NCBI GenBank assembly: GCA_030627005.1
Contig: DAOUSW010000067.1
Coordinates: 1-17,404, forward strand
Source of the DNA: MTP4 sp9310u
Lineage (GTDB): Archaea; Halobacteriota; Methanosarcinia; Methanosarcinales; Methanosarcinaceae
Length of the DNA: 17,404 bases
Direction: 5' to 3'
The notes beneath the pieces are model-generated. The model was not told where the DNA came from and ran no database searches. It saw nothing but the letters and a program-made list of their open reading frames with translations. The position numbers were made by a program, and so were the translations under genes. Below, one piece after another: positions 8,404-14,219 of this stretch (within the stretch, counting starts at the first letter, position 1; each line of letters opens with the position of its first letter).

Positions 8404-8907
8404 TCAAGCCTGGACGTCTATTGGCAGGACCATCAGCAGGTCTTTTTTTGCTGACACTTCTTTCAGGATGTTGAGCGACTTCTGGATTTCCTCTTTCCCC
8501 AGGGCATTGATTTTTATGAGAGCCGAAGAAATCATGTCAATACCTGGCATGGAAAGGGTAAGGTCCGCGACCTCGGCAAACCCGGTCTTGTCTATTTCAT
8601 CAATGGTATCCTGAATCCCGGTATGGACCACGTGCCCTATAAGGACCACGTTAATACTTTCCCTGAAACGGTGCTCACCAACCCTTACGACTTTGATTCC
8701 GTTCTCTTCGAGCCTTGCCTTGATGTCCGGGATATTTTCGGGTCTGGTTTCGAGTACGAGCTGCACAGGAACCGTTTTTCGGGGGGTAAGCTTCTGGTGG
8801 TGGTGCAGAACAGTTATCAGGTTAGCCCTGCATTCCGACAGAGGCTGAAGGGCTAAAAGCATCTGACCGGGCACGTCCTTTAATTCAATGTCCATGGAAA
8901 CTCGCAT
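8404..8907 (-). CDS. ACT-domain amino-acid-binding protein, partner of homoserine dehydrogenase
   Basis: The N-terminal 75 residues or so form an ACT-like domain (DIELKDVPGQMLLALQPLSE, then a NLITVLHHHQK segment that resembles the ligand-binding turn of ACT domains). The C-terminal half (about 85-167) has a second alpha/beta segment I cannot assign. ACT domains bind amino acids and adjust partner enzymes. The position directly upstream of a homoserine dehydrogenase lacking its own ACT domain makes feedback control of that step the most likely role; this is inference from context. The ATG at 8907 is preceded by GAGGGA, about 4 nt upstream. A second Met at residue 5 has no better site. 167 aa. 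Confidence 0.85.
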   Translation of the reverse strand: MRVSMDIELKDVPGQMLLALQPLSECRANLITVLHHHQKLTPRKTVPVQLVLETRPENIPDIKARLEENGIKVVRVGEHRFRESINVVLIGHVVHTGIQDTIDEIDKTGFAEVADLTLSMPGIDMISSALIKINALGKEEIQKSLNILKEVSAKKDLLMVLPIDVQA

Positions 8908-8986
8908 ATTGTCCCTCGGTGTAATTTCAGTTATGAAGTATCTTCAAGATATGAGAAGCAAAAAGGGCATTAACTAAAATCATCAC

Positions 8987-9003
8987 ATTCTAAAATATTT
9001 CAA
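8987..9003 (-). promoter_or_regulatory. candidate TATA box for the ACT-hom operon
   Basis: On the minus strand the sequence tttgaaatattttag lies about 90 nt before the ATG at 8907, within an AT-rich stretch between the ACT gene and the 3' end of the membrane winged-helix gene. It would give a leader of about 65 nt. The remaining bases up to 9144 hold no visible gene. Confidence 0.3.
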
Positions 9004-9144
9004 ATGTATTCCCATACTTCCTGCTGTTAGTAGGTGAATTCAGTTATATAATTTGCTATTTTTGGTTTTTCAGAAGAAGTCTCTTTTCTGGAGAAGAAGT
9101 ATTAATTCAGGGATCTTCAATCATTTAAGTGACTTTCTACTATT

Positions 9145-10443
9145 TTAGGGACTTTCCCCTTTCTTATCCTTTTTATTTTCATTATCCCTTTTATTTTCAT
9201 TATCCCTTTTTAAAACATGCTCATCCGGAATCCTTATAATATTTCCCCTTCCTTTCTTGAACTTTTCAATCATCCCCCGCTCTTCCAGGTCCGAGAGCAT
9301 CAGGCTTACCTTTGACTCGGAATAGCGGGATTTCTTTCTGAGCTCCAGCTGGGTAATCCGGTTCCCGCTCTCACGGATGAGTTCCAGAACCTCCTTAAGG
9401 TCTTCCGGAAGGTTAGCTTCGGGATCCTCCAGAACTTCCGGATCAGGCTCTACAGGCTCCTGTGAAATTGAAGGAGGCACAGCAACTCCAGGATTCCTCA
9501 GGACTTTCCCTGCTCCCTCTTCAGACATTTCCTTTCCCGGACCTTTTTCTTCAATATCTTCCCCTTTTAGCATTTTATCTTCCGGAACATCTTCTCCCAT
9601 CGCTTCTTTTACCGACGCTTCCTCTTCATTCAGTATTTCATCTTCCGACATGCCTTCCGACATGCCTTCTTTCAGCACTTCATCTTCCGGTATATCTTCT
9701 TTCAAAGGTTCCACTCCGGGTCCCTGAATATTTATCTCGGGCCTCCGAACCTCTTCTTCAACAACCTGTAAAGCAGGAGAGTCCGAACCCTGTTTAGGGA
9801 ATTCTTCAAAAGTTCCGCCATTTTTCCCTGGCTCTTCAAAGTTTTCGGATTCGGTCCCGGATTCATATTCCTTCCCGGAAACCCCTGGTTGTGCGCTGTT
9901 TCTGCCACCCGGAGATTTTTGTAAATTATTTGACACATCCAGAGGTTTCCTGGGCCCTCTTTTCCAGAAATAACCGGCAAGTAACAGAGCGCAGAGAACA
10001 AGCAGTATGAATGCGTAGATGCTGTTCCTGGAGCTTTCTTCAGTTACAAGCTCCGTTTCTTCAAAATCCTGATCAAAGTCTGCAAATTCGCTCTGGTCCA
10101 GAAGTTCTTCCTCGTAGGTGGGAAATAGGAGAAGGTCAAGCACATAATCCCCGTTCTCGGTAATAGTTACCGTCTCCTCTGCCGCATACACTACGGTCCC
10201 CCCTTCAAAATAGCTTGCCGCTATAAGGTAGCTTCCCGGTGTCAGGTTGAAGGAATATACCGCATCAGACGCAACAAAGTACTGTTCAGGGGTGGAGTTT
10301 ACTTCAACAACTGCGTTTTCGAGCGGCTCGAAACTGTACCACTCGTAAACAGTCCCATGCACTGTGGCAGCAAGAGCGTCTCCCGGGATGAGCAGGAGGA
10401 AAAAAAACATACAACCGATTGTGCAGAGCTTTTTAAAATTCAC
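9145..10443 (-). CDS. membrane-anchored winged-helix protein with extracellular beta domain
   Basis: The 432-aa protein has a signal peptide (1-26, ending ALA-A), then an extracytoplasmic carboxypeptidase-regulatory-like or PEGA-type beta domain (27-108; TVHGTVYEWYSFEPLENAVVEV, then LTPGSYLIAASY). One membrane helix follows (142-160, ending in KRGPRK), then a long acidic disordered linker (165-345) with loose repeats such as EDEVLKEGMSEGMSEDE, and a C-terminal winged helix-turn-helix (about 346-408; LELRKKSRYSESKVSLMLSDLEERGMIEK). It reads as a one-component signalling protein: outside domain senses, inside domain binds DNA. The target is unknown. The start is a GTG at 10443 without a clear ribosome site; tttatgtta about 30 nt upstream could make a leaderless transcript. 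It is divergent from the duplicated coiled-coil/lipoprotein locus. Confidence 0.82.
   Translation of the reverse strand: MNFKKLCTIGCMFFFLLLIPGDALAATVHGTVYEWYSFEPLENAVVEVNSTPEQYFVASDAVYSFNLTPGSYLIAASYFEGGTVVYAAEETVTITENGDYVLDLLLFPTYEEELLDQSEFADFDQDFEETELVTEESSRNSIYAFILLVLCALLLAGYFWKRGPRKPLDVSNNLQKSPGGRNSAQPGVSGKEYESGTESENFEEPGKNGGTFEEFPKQGSDSPALQVVEEEVRRPEINIQGPGVEPLKEDIPEDEVLKEGMSEGMSEDEILNEEEASVKEAMGEDVPEDKMLKGEDIEEKGPGKEMSEEGAGKVLRNPGVAVPPSISQEPVEPDPEVLEDPEANLPEDLKEVLELIRESGNRITQLELRKKSRYSESKVSLMLSDLEERGMIEKFKKGRGNIIRIPDEHVLKRDNENKRDNENKKDKKGESP
9173..9211 (-). repeat. 18-bp tandem duplication at the 3' end of the winged-helix gene
   Basis: The plus-strand unit ttattttcattatccctt is present twice in a row. 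It encodes KRDNEN twice in the basic tail of the winged-helix protein, just before KKDKKGESP. The unit is a multiple of three, so the frame is kept. Confidence 0.8.
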
Positions 10444-10542
10444 GCAATGTTAAATGGGTTTTTAACATAAATCTTTTACTTCCCTCACGTAATGCTCGGA
10501 ATTTAAAGGCACAATAAAGTTTTATCTACTAAATAAGGTCAT

Positions 10543-10560
10543 TATCAAGCTTTAAAATCC
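10543..10560. promoter_or_regulatory. shared upstream element, copy A
   Basis: The 18 bases tatcaagctttaaaatcc occur here and again, identical, at 12369-12386. Each lies about 55 bp upstream of the TATA box of a coiled-coil/lipoprotein unit. The core AAGCTTTAAA includes a HindIII-like palindrome. It may be an operator or activator site, or simply part of the duplicated DNA that has not yet diverged; its perfect identity amid more diverged neighbours favours a function. Confidence 0.5.
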
Positions 10561-10598
10561 CTGCGTTTCAACTCATCAAGTGTTTTTCAGAAAGTATG

Positions 10599-10608
10599 CT
10601 TATATTTT
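10599..10608 (+). promoter_or_regulatory. TATA box of unit A
   Basis: The box cttatatttt sits in the block aaagtatgcttatattttcc, which is also found in unit B. Transcription would start near 10632, leaving a leader of about 35 nt with GGAGG 7 nt before the ATG at 10667. Confidence 0.65.
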
Positions 10609-10666
10609 CCCCTTTCCAATAGAGCATCAGTTACAAAATTATGAATGATTAAATGGAGGCAGTCAG

Positions 10667-11395
10667 ATGGAAAAATCAAAAAAAGTCATACGGTATGTAT
10701 CATGTTTCACCGTCTTACTTATTCTCCTCAGTATCCTGCCGGCTACCGCCTTTGCCGGGAACGACAAGGCAGTGAATGGAGCTGAGAACGGGAAGTCATG
10801 GAAAGTAGTTAATAATTCCGAAGATTCAAACACTGAAGAGGATGTAGATACTGAAGAGGAAGCAGACGACGATGATTCAGCTTCCGAACCTCTCAATAAA
10901 AAGGAATTGATACAGCAAAGGGTCCTGGAAAAGAAACAGTTTAAAGAACAAATCCAGACCCAGAAAAGAGAATATCAGGATGCAAAAGGGGCTTTTCTCA
11001 GGATCCGGAACCAGATCCGGGCTGGAGAATTTGGGGAGTCGCAAAGGGAAGTTACCAGGGCATATCTTACCTCAAGCATCGACTACATGATAGCTCACCT
11101 GGAGAACATAATATACAACCTTGAGCAGTCAAACAGCAACAGTACAGAAGAGAGAATTGACGCTATTGAAAAACAGATAGACCAGCTTGAGGAAGAAAAA
11201 GAAGATATTGAAAATGCAGATAACCTCGAAGAATTCGCAAATTCTGCCACATCCGTAAGGGGAGTCTGGAACAACGCCAAGAAAAACGCATCTCTAGAAG
11301 CAGGTCAGACTGTCAGTGAGAAAATGGAGGAATCCCTGGACAAGTCCGAATCCCTCTCAGAGGTGCTCCGCGATAGAATCCAGATTCTGAAATGA
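10667..11395 (+). CDS. secreted coiled-coil protein A1, N-terminal part ended by in-frame TGA
   Basis: This part has 242 residues with GGAGG 7 nt before its ATG. It has a signal peptide (1-30, ending AFA before GND), an acidic low-complexity stretch (50-75), then a long helical, coiled-coil-rich region (76-242). I recognise no named family. The region from about residue 85 aligns with protein B1 downstream: QDAKGAFLRIRNQIR matches QDAKGDFLRIRDRIR, and IDYMIAHLENIIYNLEQSNS matches VCYMIAQLENMQYNLNNSNG. In B1 the frame continues, whereas here TGA stands at codon 243, and homologous coding sequence resumes directly after it in the same frame. Either the gene is broken or the stop is read through; selenocysteine is not expected in this genus. 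The lipoprotein gene A2 follows. Confidence 0.8.
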   Translation: MEKSKKVIRYVSCFTVLLILLSILPATAFAGNDKAVNGAENGKSWKVVNNSEDSNTEEDVDTEEEADDDDSASEPLNKKELIQQRVLEKKQFKEQIQTQKREYQDAKGAFLRIRNQIRAGEFGESQREVTRAYLTSSIDYMIAHLENIIYNLEQSNSNSTEERIDAIEKQIDQLEEEKEDIENADNLEEFANSATSVRGVWNNAKKNASLEAGQTVSEKMEESLDKSESLSEVLRDRIQILK

Positions 11396-11821
11396 AACAC
11401 CGAGGATACCGAGGAACTCGATGAGCTGGAGGAAATGGAAGACAAACTTGACCAGTACGACGATTTAATGGAAGAAGCCCGGAAAAAGCAGGAAGAAGCC
11501 AAAGAAACCTACCGGACGGAAAATCCAGATGAAGAGGAAATGGAAGAAGCAAACAACCAGTTGCGTGAAGCTCTTGGCATCATAAACGAAGCAAACGATC
11601 TATTGAAAGAAATCTTTAACGAACTGAAAGAATACGAAACCGAAGATAACAACGAAGAAACTGGTTCTGACAACCTAAATTCAAATGAAACAGATGGCAA
11701 TTCAACCGGCAATTCAACCGGCAATTCAACCGACAATTCAACCGGCAATTCAACCGACAATTCAACCGACAATTCAACCGGCAATTCAACCGACGACGTA
11801 AACAATGAAACCGGGATCTAA
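11396..11821 (+). pseudogene. coiled-coil protein A1, C-terminal part after the TGA
   Basis: The frame continues from the TGA at 11393 to TAA at 11821 with no further stop. The first part (DKLDQYDDLMEEARKK, then LLKEIFNELKEY) aligns with DKLILYNGLIGYAREK and ILKDIFNELKQY in paralogue B1, so it is genuine former or present coding sequence. The tail is a run of eight four-residue repeats GNST or DNST, flanked by two NET sites. An internal ATG at 11435 could start a separate 128-aa product, but its GGAGG is only 2 nt away, too close to be efficient. The TAA is followed directly by GGAGG and the ATG of A2 at 11833, so this end is the natural end of the gene. Confidence 0.7.
11696..11791 (+). repeat. 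12-bp tandem repeat encoding eight N-glycosylation sequons
   Basis: Eight 12-bp units of ggcaattcaacc or gacaattcaacc encode GNST or DNST. Every unit is an Asn-x-Thr sequon, the target of archaeal N-glycosylation on exported proteins. The near-perfect DNA identity shows recent expansion by slippage or unequal exchange. Confidence 0.92.
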
Positions 11822-11832
11822 GGAGGAATTCA

Positions 11833-12096
11833 ATGGTCAAATTCGCTCACCTGCTGATTCTTTCTGCCCTTATGGTCTGGATTGTAGGTTCCGGATGCGT
11901 CGGGAACGATGCTGCTGAAGTCGAAGAATCGGAAATTAACTCCGATGCTGCTAAAGCAGGAGAAGAAGTCCAGGATGCGAGAGACCTGGAGCTTAACGAA
12001 GCAGAAATCCTGGAACTTGACGCAGATATGGCAGAACTTGAGGCTCTGCTTGAAAATGCAAGCCTTGAGGAAGACATCGTGATTGAGGATCTGTAA
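11833..12096 (+). CDS. small acidic lipoprotein A2
   Basis: The protein has 87 residues. A hydrophobic signal (1-21) ends in VGSGC, with Cys22 as the likely lipid-anchored residue. The mature part is strongly acidic and helical, finishing in LEALLENASLEEDIVIEDL. Paralogue B2 has the same length, a near-identical N-terminus (HLLILSALM..IVGSGCVG) and a C-terminus differing only in D/E, while the middle has drifted. This points to function at both ends: anchoring and a conserved helical tail, perhaps contacting the coiled-coil partner encoded just upstream. The GGAGG lies 6 nt before the ATG and directly follows the stop of A1, so the two are translated from one message. Function unknown. Confidence 0.88.
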   Translation: MVKFAHLLILSALMVWIVGSGCVGNDAAEVEESEINSDAAKAGEEVQDARDLELNEAEILELDADMAELEALLENASLEEDIVIEDL

Positions 12097-12180
12097 AAAG
12101 GTATATCCCACCTGCAAAAACAGAACCTCAAAAATATAATCTTAAAAACAGAAATATATAGTGACAAGACCTTTTCCAAA

Positions 12181-12217
12181 AAAGAAAAGATGTTTTTCAA
12201 GTGAAAACGGTCTTTTC
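12181..12217. terminator. convergent hairpin of unit A (inverted relative to unit B)
   Basis: GAAAAGA (12184-12190) pairs with TCTTTTC (12211-12217), and TTTTCA with TGAAAA inside it, with an asymmetric internal loop (TG on one side, CGG on the other). T-rich sequence follows on the plus strand. It lies between the lipoprotein gene A2 and the remnant of the convergent phasin-like gene, as the equivalent hairpin does in unit B. Confidence 0.55.
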
Positions 12218-12330
12218 TTTATTTTTAATTTTTCGGACATATTTTTCCTGAGTTTCGTTCCGTTTTCAGGCTTTAGAACTTTTTTTTTGGAAATTGCAAC
12301 GGTTTTCCGGATTTCCTCGGAAATAAAATT
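12197..12330 (-). pseudogene. remnant of a phasin-like gene (copy A)
   Basis: Read on the minus strand, this segment aligns with the 3' part of the intact phasin-like gene at 14198-14524. The end translates as VRKIKNKEKTVF then two more codons and TGA, against VRKMKNKEKMFFK in the intact copy. Further up, in another frame, ISEEIRKT matches ISEKIQET. Between them several small indels shift the frame, and the 5' two thirds of the gene are gone, replaced by the upstream region of unit B. It is a decayed duplicate. The 70-aa minus-strand reading frame covering 12142-12354 mixes frames and is not a real gene. Confidence 0.75.
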
Positions 12331-12368
12331 AAATGTATATTCAAGTTTTATCAAGGAAATTTAAAAAC

Positions 12369-12386
12369 TATCAAGCTTTAAAATCC
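12369..12386. promoter_or_regulatory. shared upstream element, copy B
   Basis: This is an exact 18-base match to the element at 10543-10560, in the same position relative to its TATA box. Between element and TATA the two units are only partly alike (atcaagtgtttttcag against atcaagcgttatcagg). Confidence 0.5.
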
Positions 12387-12424
12387 GCCTGATTCGGTTC
12401 ATCAAGCGTTATCAGGAAAGTATG

Positions 12425-12434
12425 CTTATATTTT
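12425..12434 (+). promoter_or_regulatory. TATA box of unit B
   Basis: The same cttatatttt box as in unit A, followed by tttcccct-rich sequence also shared with unit A. Transcription would start near 12458, about 26 nt before the ACG that replaces the start codon of B1. Confidence 0.65.
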
Positions 12435-12483
12435 CCCCTCCCCAATAAAACAGCATTCACAAAACATTAAGTGGGGGAGTTAG

Positions 12484-13752
12484 ACGAAATCAAGAAAAGT
12501 AATACGATATTTATCTTATTTAAGTGTCGTACTTCTCATTTTTAGCACCCTGCCAGCAGTTGCCTTTGCAGGGAATGGAGCCGGAAGTGGAGGCAGTGAC
12601 AATGGCCAGCAGGGTGGCGGAACTGATAACGCGCAGAAGGGTGGCGGAACCGATAACGCCCAGCAGGGTGGCGGAACCGATAACGCCCAGCAGGGTGGCG
12701 GAACCGATAACGCCCAGCAGGGTGGCGGAACTGATAACGCGCAGTCAGGGGGCAGTGATGGTGGAAACGGAAACGGAATCGGAGCCACCATACAGTCTGG
12801 GGAGCAGGAAATAACCAGAACCCAGGAAATGGAACAACTCAGGGAAAGAACCCAGGAAATGGAGCAGCAAAGAGAACTGATGAGGGAACAGCTTCAGATT
12901 TGCAAAAGCGATTACCAGGATGCAAAAGGAGACTTCCTCAGGATCAGGGATCGGATCCGGACCGAACAATTCGGGGATCCTGAGAGAGAAACTACCAGGC
13001 TATATCTTAACGCAAGTGTCTGCTACATGATCGCCCAGCTTGAAAATATGCAGTATAACCTGAATAACTCAAATGGCCCTGGCAAGGAAACAAGAATTTC
13101 CGGGATTGAAAACCGGATAATTCAACTGAAGGCGGAACAGGAAAACATTGAAAACGCCGAAGACATTGAAGATTTCGACATAGTGGCCAAATCCGTATAC
13201 GATATCTGGAATAATGCCCGGAAAGACGCAGCTTTCGGCGCAGGGCAGACAGTCAGTGAAAGGTTAGACAAATCCCTCGACAAATCCGAAGCTCTTTCAG
13301 ACAGGCTTGATGACAGAGTCCAGCAATTGAACGAAAACGGTGTGGACACCACAGAACTTGAGGACAAACTCATCCTTTACAACGGACTGATTGGATATGC
13401 CCGGGAAAAACACACAGAGGCCAATGTCATATATCAGAACGAAAAGGCAACCGAAGAAGACCTGGATAATGCAAATGACCTCCTGCGTGACTCCCTGGAC
13501 AATGTTAACGAAGCGAATCAGATCCTTAAAGATATCTTCAACGAACTGAAGCAGTATGGGATTGGAGATCAAGACCGGGTGAAGCAGCAAGATCAGGACC
13601 AAACACAGGACCGGGATCAGGGCCAGGTGAAGCAGCAAGATAAGAACCAAACACAGGACCGGGATCAGGACCAGGTGAAACAACAAGATCCGGATCAAAT
13701 AAAGGACCAGGACCAGGACCAGGATCAGGATCAAATTCAGAGTCAGGCCTAG
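12484..13752 (+). CDS. secreted coiled-coil protein B1 (ACG in place of start; possible UAG read-through)
   Basis: From the ACG at 12484 this frame encodes 422 residues to a TAG at 13750. The first 29 residues (KSRKVIRYLSYLSVVLL onward, ending AFA before GNG) align with the signal peptide of A1, and ACG stands exactly where A1 has ATG, 4 nt after GGGGGAG. No ATG, GTG or TTG occurs in frame before codon 116 (12829), so a start at 12829 would lose the signal peptide and all five Gly-rich repeats. Layout: signal peptide, nine-residue repeats (42-86), long coiled-coil region homologous to A1 (about 115-360), Gln/Asp-rich repeat tail. No named family recognised. After TAG the frame continues 22 codons to TAA. 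Lipoprotein B2 follows as in unit A. Confidence 0.75.
   Translation, partial: TKSRKVIRYLSYLSVVLLIFSTLPAVAFAGNGAGSGGSDNGQQGGGTDNAQKGGGTDNAQQGGGTDNAQQGGGTDNAQQGGGTDNAQSGGSDGGNGNGIGATIQSGEQEITRTQEMEQLRERTQEMEQQRELMREQLQICKSDYQDAKGDFLRIRDRIRTEQFGDPERETTRLYLNASVCYMIAQLENMQYNLNNSNGPGKETRISGIENRIIQLKAEQENIENAEDIEDFDIVAKSVYDIWNNARKDAAFGAGQTVSERLDKSLDKSEALSDRLDDRVQQLNENGVDTTELEDKLILYNGLIGYAREKHTEANVIYQNEKATEEDLDNANDLLRDSLDNVNEANQILKDIFNELKQYGIGDQDRVKQQDQDQTQDRDQGQVKQQDKNQTQDRDQDQVKQQDPDQIKDQDQDQDQDQIQSQA
12607..12741 (+). repeat. 27-bp tandem repeat (5 units) inside B1
   Basis: Five 27-bp units beginning cagcagggtggcggaac encode the nine-residue repeat QQGGGTDNA (the second unit QKGGGTDNA). The units differ at only a few third positions, so the array expanded recently. 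Paralogue A1 has an acidic stretch in this place instead. The complementary strand gives an open frame of Pro/Cys/Trp repeats that is a shadow. Confidence 0.92.
13579..13690 (+). repeat. 48-bp tandem repeat (about 2.3 units) in the B1 tail
   Basis: Two 48-bp units (13579-13626 and 13627-13674) encode VKQQDQDQTQDRDQGQ and VKQQDKNQTQDRDQDQ. A third partial unit and a run of DQDQDQDQ follow. The period is a multiple of three and keeps the frame. Confidence 0.85.
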
Positions 13753-13821
13753 ATGAAAGATCAAGACCAGCTGAAAGATCAAGAAATGATTAATAACGAA
13801 AATGAGGAATTCGAGAATTAA
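13750..13821 (+). other. in-frame UAG followed by a 22-codon extension of B1
   Basis: TAG at 13750 is followed in the same frame by MKDQDQLKDQEMINNE and six more residues, then TAA at 13819. KDQDQLKDQ continues the Gln/Asp repeat style of B1. The TAA is placed exactly as the TAA of A1: GGAGG follows directly and the lipoprotein ATG comes 11 nt after the stop in both units. TAG is therefore an interruption before the ancestral end. It could be a CAG-to-TAG mutation (repeat units have CAG there) or a codon read as pyrrolysine, which Methanosarcina inserts at UAG. Confidence 0.7.
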
Positions 13822-13832
13822 GGAGGCATTCA

Positions 13833-14099
13833 ATGGCCAAGTTAACTCATCTGCTAATCCTCTCTGCGTTAATGACCTGTATTGTGGGATCCGGCTGCGT
13901 TGGGGATGATGCCTCTGAAGTAGAGGAATCCGAACAAGACTCAAAAGCTGTTGAAGCAGGGGAAGAAGCCGGAAATTCTTCCGGGGGACTGGAGATTAAT
14001 GAAACTGAAATTCAGGAACTTGAAGCGGAGATCGCAGAACTCGAGGCTCTTCTTGAAAATGCGAGTCTTGAGGAAGACATAGTGATTGAAGAACTGTAA
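13833..14099 (+). CDS. small acidic lipoprotein B2
   Basis: Paralogue of A2 with the same design: hydrophobic signal ending VGSGC (Cys22), acidic middle, conserved helical tail LEALLENASLEEDIVIEEL. The segment EIQELEAEIAELEALLENA has heptad-like leucine spacing and could form a coiled coil with the neighbouring secreted protein. The middle contains NSSGG and NET, possible glycosylation sites. GGAGG is 6 nt before the ATG and directly follows the TAA at 13821 of the B1 frame. Exported and probably lipid-anchored on the outer face of the membrane. Function unknown; no enzyme motif is present. Confidence 0.88.
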   Translation: MAKLTHLLILSALMTCIVGSGCVGDDASEVEESEQDSKAVEAGEEAGNSSGGLEINETEIQELEAEIAELEALLENASLEEDIVIEEL

Positions 14100-14185
14100 A
14101 AAATATATCCCTCCTGAAATACAGAACCTGAAAAGCAAAAATATAAATTAAGGACAAAAGGGGCAGTACGGGATAAAACCCAACC

Positions 14186-14219
14186 AAAAGACCCTTTTCA
14201 CTTGAAAAACATCTTTTCT
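14186..14219. terminator. convergent hairpin of unit B
   Basis: AAAAGA pairs with TCTTTT, and TTTTCA with TTGAAAA, around a tiny loop, with an asymmetric internal loop. It overlaps the last codons of the phasin-like gene on the minus strand and serves the end of the B operon on the plus strand, running into tttgttttt. Confidence 0.5.

Noticed and set aside
11393..11395. TGA as a selenocysteine codon
   Set aside because: Selenocysteine is not known in Methanosarcina, the paralogue has no Cys at this place, and no conserved reason for it is visible.
11509..11840. Minus-strand repeat proteins (ELSVELPVELSVEL and CRLNCRLNCRLN)
   Set aside because: Both are shadows of the GNST/DNST repeats of A1 on the other strand.
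12142..12354. 70-aa minus-strand open frame
   Set aside because: It mixes frames of the decayed phasin-like gene and runs through the inverted hairpin; no ribosome binding site.
12516..12791. Minus-strand frame rich in Pro-Pro-Cys-Trp-Ala-Leu-Ser-Val repeats
   Set aside because: It is the exact complement of the 27-bp repeats in B1. The plus strand has the signal peptide and homology to A1.
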